This document shows, in pieces, positions 1 to 4,961 of a stretch of 5,782 nt of DNA. Both the position numbers and the translations under genes were made by a program. Each line of letters begins with the position of its first letter. Position 1 is the stretch's first letter. The notes below the pieces were generated by a model that was given only the letters and a program-made list of their open reading frames with translations, made no database searches and was not told the origin of the DNA. The DNA comes from DASYHS01 sp035998295 (GTDB lineage: Bacteria > Pseudomonadota > Alphaproteobacteria > Azospirillales > Azospirillaceae), in contig NZ_DASYHS010000215.1 in assembly GCF_035998295.1 (NCBI RefSeq), positions 1 to 5,782 on the forward strand. The letters run 5' to 3'.

Positions 1-404
1 TGCCAGCGCACGATGGTCGGGCCCCGCTCGCCCCATACCGTCAGCAGGGCGGTGCGCTCCGTCTTCTCGGCCAGGTCGACCAGCGCTTCGCCCGCGACCT
101 GGACCGCGTCGAGCCGGCCCAGCGCCGCGAGCCCCAGGCGCAGCGCCATGCTGCCGAGGTCGTAGCGCCCGGACACCGGGTCCTGGACCACGAGGCCGCC
201 GCGCAGGAAGCTGGCGAGATAGCGGTGCGCCTTGCTAGCCGACATCCCGGAGGCCTGCGCCACCGCCTTCAGCGACAGCGGGCCGGATGCCTTGATCAGG
301 GCCTCCAGCACCACGGTCCCGGTCTCGACCGACTGTATGCCCTTGCGCTCGCGGTCCCCGCGCGCTCCGGCCCGGGCTTCCCCGCTGGCACCTTCGTCCG
401 GCAT
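1..404 (-). CDS. IclR-family transcriptional regulator, N-terminal part (cut by window edge)
   Basis: The 134 visible codons read as the N-terminal winged helix-turn-helix of an IclR regulator and the beginning of its effector domain. After a charged, disordered lead of about 22 residues comes the family's opening IQSVETGTVVLEAL (23-36). The helix-turn-helix follows at about 43-66 (LSLKAVAQASGMSASKAHRY), then the wing (LVVQDPVSGRYDLG, 71-84) and the linker helix (SMALRLGLAALGRL, 85-98). The effector domain begins near residue 100 and continues past base 1. The ATG at 404 lies 7 bases after the hydrolase stop codon with a modest GAGG upstream, so the two genes are almost certainly cotranscribed. 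IclR proteins usually sense a small aromatic or organic acid and control a neighbouring catabolic gene. Here the likely targets are the hydrolase and perhaps the divergent transporter, which is inferred from position only. The ligand is unknown. Confidence 0.9.
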   Translation of the reverse strand, partial: MPDEGASGEARAGARGDRERKGIQSVETGTVVLEALIKASGPLSLKAVAQASGMSASKAHRYLASFLRGGLVVQDPVSGRYDLGSMALRLGLAALGRLDAVQVAGEALVDLAEKTERTALLTVWGERGPTIVRW

Positions 405-411
405 CGCCGCC

Positions 412-1254
412 TCACGCCGGGATCATCTGCTCGATCCTGCGCCAAAGCGTGCCGGCGGGATCGGCGAGGTCGTCGAGGATGTCGACGTGATGGCGGCCGG
501 ACAGTTCCAGATACTCGGCCCCCGGCAGGGCGGCGGCATAGTCGCGGGACTGGCGGCGGAATTCCGACGTCTCCAGCCCGCCGACCGCGACCACGGCCGG
601 CAGCCGCAGGTCGGGCAGCCGGCGGATCGGGCTGTGCTCCAGGACCTCGTCGGCGGAGATCGCGAGCACGGGCTGGAGCCAGCAGCGGCGGATCGGCTCC
701 AGGTCGAACAGGCCGCTGATCGGCAGGATCGCCTTCACGAGGTCGTCGGGCAGCCCGTAGTCGCGCCGCCACCCGGTCGCCGCGACGCGGGCGGCGAGGT
801 GCCCGCCGGCGGAATGGCCGGACACCACGATGCGCCCGGCATCGCCGCCGAAGGAGGCGGCGTTCGTCCAGGTCCAGGCGAGCGCCGCACGCGTCTGGCG
901 GACGATCTCCGTGAGCGAGACCTGCGGGCACAGCGCGTAGTTCACGATCACGGCCGCGTAGCCGCGGGCGACGGCCGATTCGGCGACGAAGCTGAAGTCC
1001 GAGGCCGAGAAGGCGCGCCAGTAGCCGCCATGGATGAAGACGTGGATCGGCGCGCCGGCACGTTCCGCGGGGAACACGTCGACCCATTCCGCGAGCGTCG
1101 GGCCGAAGCGCAGGCCGGTACGGCTGGCGAGCCGCCGGCGCGCGGCGACGCTGCGGTCGGTCCAGGCGGCCATCAGCGCATCGACATCGGGGATGCCCAG
1201 GCGGGGATTGTACTCCCTGTCGACGTCTTCCTGGGTCGTCAGATGGCGGTACAT
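412..1254 (-). CDS. Alpha/beta hydrolase, kynurenine formamidase-like
   Basis: This is a 280-residue soluble alpha/beta hydrolase. It shows the oxyanion-hole motif HGGYW (75-79) typical of the arylformamidase/kynurenine formamidase branch, and a nucleophile elbow GHSAGG with Ser148. Near the C-terminus, GGLETSEFRRQS (225-236) probably supplies the acid (Glu228), and SGRHHVDIL (252-260) supplies the catalytic His, most likely His256. There is no signal peptide, so it should act in the cytoplasm. Formamidases of this type hydrolyse N-formylkynurenine in tryptophan breakdown, but close relatives hydrolyse other amides and carbamates. No other tryptophan-catabolism gene (kynA, kynU) is present in the window, so the substrate is open. 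An in-frame ATG at 1308 would add 18 residues. The ATG at 1254 is preferred because GGGAGGA sits 6 bases upstream and the family-like sequence MYRHLTTQEDVDREYN begins there. It forms an operon with the downstream IclR gene. Confidence 0.88.
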   Translation of the reverse strand: MYRHLTTQEDVDREYNPRLGIPDVDALMAAWTDRSVAARRRLASRTGLRFGPTLAEWVDVFPAERAGAPIHVFIHGGYWRAFSASDFSFVAESAVARGYAAVIVNYALCPQVSLTEIVRQTRAALAWTWTNAASFGGDAGRIVVSGHSAGGHLAARVAATGWRRDYGLPDDLVKAILPISGLFDLEPIRRCWLQPVLAISADEVLEHSPIRRLPDLRLPAVVAVGGLETSEFRRQSRDYAAALPGAEYLELSGRHHVDILDDLADPAGTLWRRIEQMIPA

Positions 1255-1260
1255 CGGCGC

Positions 1261-1267
1261 TCCTCCC
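1261..1267 (-). promoter_or_regulatory. Ribosome binding site of the formamidase-like hydrolase
   Basis: On the minus strand this reads GGGAGGA, 6 bases before the ATG at 1254. It decides between that start and the in-frame ATG 54 bases upstream, before which I see no comparable site. Confidence 0.7.
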
Positions 1268-1317
1268 TGCTTCGCGACCACTGTCGCCGGGCGCCGCAGC
1301 GAAAGCAAGGCGGCCGC

Positions 1318-1346
1318 TTGACCGGGATCGGGCTACGCACTCTACT
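1318..1346 (+). promoter_or_regulatory. Candidate sigma70 promoter for the EamA transporter
   Basis: TTGACC (1318-1323) matches the -35 consensus at 5 of 6 bases. After exactly 17 bases comes TCTACT (1341-1346), which matches the -10 consensus at 4 of 6. Transcription would begin near 1353, about 24 bases before the TTG start. A perfect 10-base palindrome, CTGCCGGCAG (1345-1354), overlaps the -10 edge and the predicted start site, so it could be an operator. In a genome this rich in GC both short matches could arise by chance. No equally good promoter was found for the opposite strand; TTGCTT and GACAGT, 17 bases apart, is the best weak pair there. Confidence 0.45.
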
Positions 1347-1376
1347 GCCGGCAGCCTGCCCCGGGAGACGCCCCCC

Positions 1377-2261
1377 TTGCCGAACGCCGACCGACACGAC
1401 TACCGCCGCGGCCTCGCGATGTCGGCGCTCGGCATGGTGATCATCAGCCCGGACGTGCTGCTCTTGCGCCTGATCCAGGACGCGGGAACCTGGGACGTCG
1501 TCTTCTGGCGCATGCTGTTCCAGGGAACCGCACTCCTCGGCTGGCTCGCGCTGCGCGGAGAAAGGCCGCTGGCGCGCGTCGCCCGGCTCGGCCGCTGGGG
1601 CTGGCTGTCCGCACTGTGCCTGTCGGGCGGGCAGATCGGCTTCGTGCTCGCGATCGAGAACACGTCGGCCGCCAACGCGCTGGTGCTGCTCGCGACCATG
1701 CCGCTGTTCGGCGCGGCGCTGGGCTGGCTGCTGCTGCGCGAGCGGGTGGCGCCGCGCACGCGGTTCGCGATCGCCGTGGCGCTGGCGGGCATCCTGGCGA
1801 TCTTCGCGGACTCGCTCGGACGCGGCGGAGCGCTCGGCGACGCCTTCGCGGTCGGGACCGCCCTGCTGTACGCGATCAACCTCGTGATCCTGCGCCGGGC
1901 GGGCGACGCGATCGTCCTGCCGGGCCTCGCGGTGTCGGGCCTGATCGCGGCCATGGTCGCCCTGCCCCAGGCCCAGCCGCTCGCGGTCCCCCTGCCCGAC
2001 CTCGCGATCCTCGCCTGGATCGGCCTCGTCCAGTTGCCGCTGGCGCTCGTGCTGTTCTTCGGCGGCACCCGCTTCGTGCCGGCGGCCGAGGTGGCGCTGA
2101 TGTCGCTGATCGAGACGGCGCTCGGGCCCTATCTGGTCTGGCTCGGCGTCGGCGAGGTGCCGGCCCGGGCCGCCTTCTTCGGCGGCGCGCTCGTGATCGC
2201 GGCGATCGCCGCCAACTCGCTCCTGGCGCTGCGCCCGTCGCGACGGGTTCCTCAGTCCTAG
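1377..2261 (+). CDS. EamA/DMT-superfamily transporter
   Basis: This is a 294-residue inner-membrane protein with ten predicted helices, at roughly 12-30, 41-59, 73-93, 98-120, 128-146, 153-172, 180-197, 207-229, 236-257 and 264-285. They form two tandem EamA repeats. Each repeat carries the family's signature: ANALVLLATMPLFGAALGWL with LRERVAP in the first half, and AAEVALMSLIETALGPYLVWL with GVGEVP in the second. Members usually export or import amino acids, nucleosides or other small metabolites; the substrate cannot be predicted here. The start chosen is TTG at 1377, with GGGAG 9 bases upstream (1363-1367), because the first helix begins at residue 12. The next start, ATG at 1419, would trim into that helix. 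It is divergent from the hydrolase/IclR pair, so shared regulation is plausible. The end holds a perfect palindrome (2234-2247) inside the coding sequence, with no T-run after it. Confidence 0.92.
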   Translation: MPNADRHDYRRGLAMSALGMVIISPDVLLLRLIQDAGTWDVVFWRMLFQGTALLGWLALRGERPLARVARLGRWGWLSALCLSGGQIGFVLAIENTSAANALVLLATMPLFGAALGWLLLRERVAPRTRFAIAVALAGILAIFADSLGRGGALGDAFAVGTALLYAINLVILRRAGDAIVLPGLAVSGLIAAMVALPQAQPLAVPLPDLAILAWIGLVQLPLALVLFFGGTRFVPAAEVALMSLIETALGPYLVWLGVGEVPARAAFFGGALVIAAIAANSLLALRPSRRVPQS

Positions 2262-2276
2262 CGATCCTCCGGTCGC

Positions 2277-2305
2277 TTGCAACTCCAGGCCGGCGCCCGG
2301 ATGAT
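2277..2305 (+). promoter_or_regulatory. Weak candidate promoter ahead of the papain-like gene
   Basis: TTGCAA (2277-2282) and GATGAT (2300-2305) each match the consensus at 4 of 6 bases and are 17 bases apart, in the 83-base gap between the transporter stop and the next gene. The overlapping TACACT (2307-2312) is another -10-like hexamer but has no -35 at proper spacing. The gene may instead be read through from the transporter. No convincing terminator separates the two. Confidence 0.25.
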
Positions 2306-2332
2306 GTACACTACCGCGAACGGCTGGCACGA

Positions 2333-2340
2333 AAGGGGAG
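2333..2340 (+). promoter_or_regulatory. Ribosome binding site deciding the GTG start at 2345
   Basis: AAGGGGAG lies 4 bases before the GTG at 2345. The reading frame is open far upstream, through the transporter gene, so this site is the main reason for placing the start here. The first in-frame ATG lies deep inside the protein (codon 194). Confidence 0.6.
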
Positions 2341-2344
2341 TTCA

Positions 2345-3442
2345 GTGTCGGGATGGAGGCCCAGGCGCGCAGGCGGACCCGGAGCGACAGGTCCCGCGGC
2401 GCCCGGAGCGCAGGCAGGCAAGCCGCCCCGGCCGCCGATCCGCTGGCCGGCTGCGGGTCCCGGCGTGCCGGCGCGGCCCCCGGCGCTGCAACCGAAGCAG
2501 GCAGGTATCGCGGCCGGGCGGCACGCGCCGCCGACGACCAGGTTCGCCTCCCCGCCCGCTCCGGCGTCCCGCGGGGCCGCGCCGCTCCAACTCCGGCCGG
2601 TGCCTGCGGTACGGCCGGCCGCCTTCCACGCACCGCCGCCGCAGCCTCCCGGCTCCGCCCCCGTCGTGCAGAGATGGGAAGCCGTAACCGGCGCGGTCAC
2701 GGCCCATCCCTGGATCAGCGCCACCCTCGCCGTCGGCGGGCTGATCGCGGCCGGCGCCGCCTATGGGGTGAGCCGGTACCGGTACGACAAGGGACTGAAG
2801 TCGAGCCTCGACAGCAAGTACCGGGACATCGCCACGAAGCTGGGTCCGGTGAAGAGGGGGGACCTCGATAGGGTCACCAAGAAGGCCCACGGCCAGAGCA
2901 TCCTCCTCGTCGCCAAGGACGAGATGGTGAAGGAGTTCACCGGCAGGACGGGCGACGTGGCGAAGATGATGCGCAGCTTCACCGCCGTCTGCCGCCGGCT
3001 GTCCTTCAGCTACGACCCGAACCTCGTGGACTGCCAATCGGTGACGTCCGCCCTGTCGATAGGCCTCGAGGAGCTCGGGATCGCCTGCGAGACCGTCTTC
3101 ATCGGCAGCGCCAGCGCCGAGCGGGTCGTCGTCAGGGTTCCGGACCCGATCGACAGGGCCTGGACCGGCGGGCCGGTCTGCTCGGCCTCCAGCCAGCGGA
3201 TCGCCGGCTGGGTCGGCTTCGACAACCATTGGGGGGTCAAGGTCCGCGGCACGATCTACGATCCGACCGGGGGCTATGTCGGCGGCGAGGACGGATGGTA
3301 CGTCCTGCTGACCGGGAGCGAAGGCGGACGCTACACGCTGGCCAGGAGGCTGCCCGGCCGCGACGAGCTCGCGGCCGATGTCGCGAACGTTGGACAGGTC
3401 ACGCGGACGACGCTCGTCCACGCCAAGGGGAAGATGCAGTAG
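2345..3442 (+). CDS. Uncharacterised protein: Pro-rich head with (L/V)Q motifs and a candidate papain-like C-terminal domain
   Basis: I do not recognise this 365-residue protein as a named family. Residues 1-107 are Pro/Ala/Gly/Arg-rich, with no signal peptide, and look disordered. They hold two of three similar short motifs: PALQPK (46-51), APLQLR (79-84) and, at the head's end, APVVQR (105-110). Residues 122-142 (PWISATLAVGGLIAAGAAYGV) form a hydrophobic, possibly membrane-inserting segment followed by basic residues. A charged, mainly helical region spans about 148-220. The C-terminal domain places Cys230 at the start of a helix (VDCQSVTSALSIGLEELG), His295 in a strand (FDNHWGVKV) and Asp306 just after (TIYDPTGG). 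That Cys-His-Asp order is typical of papain-like and transglutaminase-like enzymes: proteases, amidases and glutamine deamidases. A secreted or injected effector/toxin is a reasonable guess, but no immunity or secretion gene is nearby. Eleven of 31 arginines use AGG or AGA, unlike the neighbours. The gene is certain; its function is inference. Confidence 0.85.
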   Translation: MSGWRPRRAGGPGATGPAAPGAQAGKPPRPPIRWPAAGPGVPARPPALQPKQAGIAAGRHAPPTTRFASPPAPASRGAAPLQLRPVPAVRPAAFHAPPPQPPGSAPVVQRWEAVTGAVTAHPWISATLAVGGLIAAGAAYGVSRYRYDKGLKSSLDSKYRDIATKLGPVKRGDLDRVTKKAHGQSILLVAKDEMVKEFTGRTGDVAKMMRSFTAVCRRLSFSYDPNLVDCQSVTSALSIGLEELGIACETVFIGSASAERVVVRVPDPIDRAWTGGPVCSASSQRIAGWVGFDNHWGVKVRGTIYDPTGGYVGGEDGWYVLLTGSEGGRYTLARRLPGRDELAADVANVGQVTRTTLVHAKGKMQ

Positions 3443-3450
3443 GCGGCGTC

Positions 3451-3467
3451 CCCGCGCTCACCGCGGG
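3451..3467. terminator. Possible bidirectional hairpin between convergent genes
   Basis: CCCGCG (3451-3456) and CGCGGG (3462-3467) form a perfect six-pair GC stem with a five-base loop between the plus-strand gene and queG. The stem includes the last codons of queG, and the queG stop codon lies in the loop region (3458-3460). There is no T-run on either side, so intrinsic termination would be weak. The position, in a 15-base convergent gap, is what makes it worth noting. Confidence 0.3.
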
Positions 3468-4510
3468 CGGGAGCGCAGGCGCGCGAGCGCCCAGGAGGCC
3501 GCATCGCGCACCAGTTCCGAGCCGTCGTCGAGCAGCCGCTCCACCGCCCCGGACTGTGCCGGGTCCCCCGTGTTGCCGAGCGCGATCAGCACGTTGCGCA
3601 CGAAGCGGTCGCGGCCGATGCGCTTGATCGGGGAGCCGGAGAAGACCTGGCGGAACGATGCGTCGTCGAGCTGGGCCAGGTCGACCAGGCGCGGCGCCGT
3701 CAGCTCCGCGCGCGGCAGGAACGCGGCCTCGCGCGTGCGGCGGGCGAACTTGTTCCATGGGCAGGCCGCCAGGCAGTCGTCGCAGCCGTAGATCCGGTTG
3801 CCCATCAGCGGGCGCAGCTCCTCCGGGATCGGGCCCTGATGTTCGATCGTCAGGTACGAGATGCAGCGCCGGGCGTCCAGCCGGTACGGCGCCGGGAACG
3901 CGGCGGTCGGGCAGGCGTCGAGGCAGCGCCGGCAGGAGCCGCAGCGGTCCCCGCCCGGCGCGTCGGGCGGCAGCTCCAGCGTGGTGTAGACCTCGCCCAG
4001 GAACAGCCAGGAGCCATGCGCGCGCGAGACGAGGTTGGTATGCTTGCCCTGCCAGCCGAGGCCGGCCTGCTGGGCGAGCGGCTTCTCCATCACCGGGGCC
4101 GTGTCGACGAAGACCTTGACCTCGGCGTCATAAGCCTCGTGGACCCAGCGCGCCAGCGCCTTGAGGCGGCTCTTGACCACGTCGTGGTAGTCGCGCCCGC
4201 GGGCATAGACCGACACGACCCCGCGGTCGGGATGGTCGAGCAGGCGGCGCGGATCCTCGTGCGGGGCGTAGGACAATCCCAGCGCGATCACCGTGCGCGC
4301 GTCGGGCCACAGGACGCGGGGATCGCCGCGCCGGTCGGCCTTCGCCTCCATCCAGCCCATGTCGCCGTGATGGCCCCCGGCCAGGAACTCGCCGAGCCGT
4401 TCGCGCGCCTGCGTCCCGAGGGCGGCGGGCGCGAAGCCGACCGCGTCGAACCCCAGCGCCAGCGCCCGGTCCCTGATCGCCTCCCGGGTCCCGGGGTCAG
4501 CCTCGGCCAC
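3458..4510 (-). CDS. queG: Epoxyqueuosine reductase QueG
   Basis: QueG is the cobalamin- and iron-sulfur-dependent enzyme that reduces epoxyqueuosine in tRNA to queuosine, the last step of the pathway, in the cytoplasm. The 350-residue protein has the family layout. The N-terminal cobalamin-binding region includes GDMGWMEAKADRRGDP (49-64), and the catalytic-acid motif FVDTAPVMEKPLAQ contains Asp136. The ferredoxin-like domain holds two 4Fe-4S sets: CGSCRRCLDACP (Cys190, 193, 196, 200), CISYLTIEH (Cys216) and CDDCLAACPWN (Cys243, 246, 250). A HEAT-like C-terminal tail runs from about 285 to 350 (RFVRNVLIALGNTGD). All eight cluster cysteines are present. The start is GTG at 4510, inside the end of queF (14-base overlap), and it gives the normal family N-terminus. 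No clear Shine-Dalgarno site is seen, so expression probably depends on coupling to queF translation. The stop codon lies 15 bases from that of the convergent gene. Confidence 0.96.
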   Translation of the reverse strand: MAEADPGTREAIRDRALALGFDAVGFAPAALGTQARERLGEFLAGGHHGDMGWMEAKADRRGDPRVLWPDARTVIALGLSYAPHEDPRRLLDHPDRGVVSVYARGRDYHDVVKSRLKALARWVHEAYDAEVKVFVDTAPVMEKPLAQQAGLGWQGKHTNLVSRAHGSWLFLGEVYTTLELPPDAPGGDRCGSCRRCLDACPTAAFPAPYRLDARRCISYLTIEHQGPIPEELRPLMGNRIYGCDDCLAACPWNKFARRTREAAFLPRAELTAPRLVDLAQLDDASFRQVFSGSPIKRIGRDRFVRNVLIALGNTGDPAQSGAVERLLDDGSELVRDAASWALARLRSRPR

Positions 4511-4961
4511 GATAGGGCGCCACGTCGTGCGGCGGTATCCAGACGCCGGCCGGCGCCTCGCCGGTCTGGTAGAACACGTCGATCGGCATGCCGCCGCGCG
4601 GGTACCAGTAGCCGCCGATGCGCAGCCACAGCGGCGCCAGTTCGGTTTGCAGGCGCCGGGCGATCCCGACCGTGCAGGCCTCGTGGAAGGCGCCGTGGTT
4701 GCGGAACGAGGTCAGGTACAGCTTCAGCGACTTGCTCTCGACCAGCCAGTCGCCGGGCACGTAGTCGATCACGAGATGGGCGAAGTCCGGCTGGCCGGTG
4801 ATCGGGCACAGCGAGGTGAACTCCGGGGCCGTGAAGCGCACGAGGTAGCGCTCGCCCGGATGGGGATTGGGGACGCGCTCGAGCTTCGCCTCCTCGGGCG
4901 AGGCCGGCTGCACCGTCTGCCCGCCGAGCTGCGTCAGGCCGTCATAGATGGACTGCGACAT
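4497..4961 (-). CDS. queF: NADPH-dependent 7-cyano-7-deazaguanine reductase QueF (preQ0 reductase)
   Basis: QueF reduces the nitrile of preQ0 to the aminomethyl group of preQ1, using two NADPH, in the cytoplasm. This is the short one-domain form (154 residues), resembling the Bacillus type rather than the two-domain E. coli type. The catalytic cysteine lies in FTSLCPITGQPDFA (Cys52) and is followed by the conserved Asp59. The QueF motif ESKSLKLYL is at 75-83, and the substrate-binding FHE is at 92-94 (Glu94). The ATG at 4961 lies inside the last codons of tgt, 20 bases of overlap, and is preceded by a strong site. The 3' end overlaps the queG start by 14 bases. All key residues are intact, so the enzyme should be active and supply preQ1 to the Tgt encoded just upstream. 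Confidence 0.97.
   Translation of the reverse strand: MSQSIYDGLTQLGGQTVQPASPEEAKLERVPNPHPGERYLVRFTAPEFTSLCPITGQPDFAHLVIDYVPGDWLVESKSLKLYLTSFRNHGAFHEACTVGIARRLQTELAPLWLRIGGYWYPRGGMPIDVFYQTGEAPAGVWIPPHDVAPYRGRG

Noticed and set aside
1255..1308. An 18-residue N-terminal extension of the hydrolase from the ATG at 1308
   Set aside because: It has no ribosome binding site comparable to GGGAGGA before 1254, the extra residues do not resemble the family, and it would occupy the intergenic control region.
232..1440. A 402-codon open frame on the plus strand across the IclR and hydrolase genes
   Set aside because: It lies opposite two well-supported genes, its translation is a low-complexity Gly/Ala/Arg mixture without motifs, and long open antisense frames are expected at this GC content.
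2234..2247. Perfect palindrome CCCGTCGCGACGGG near the end of the transporter gene, considered as a terminator or operator
   Set aside because: It lies within the coding sequence, leaves at most a five-pair stem with a four-base loop, and has no T-run after it.
1616..2344. Upstream extension of the papain-like gene's reading frame through the transporter
   Set aside because: The frame is open there only because of high GC. The transporter uses another frame with full family signatures, and a ribosome binding site precedes the GTG at 2345.
1239..2633. A 464-codon minus-strand frame covering the transporter
   Set aside because: It is Arg/Gln/His/Glu-rich, low in complexity and without motifs, as expected from the complement of a membrane-protein gene in GC-rich DNA.
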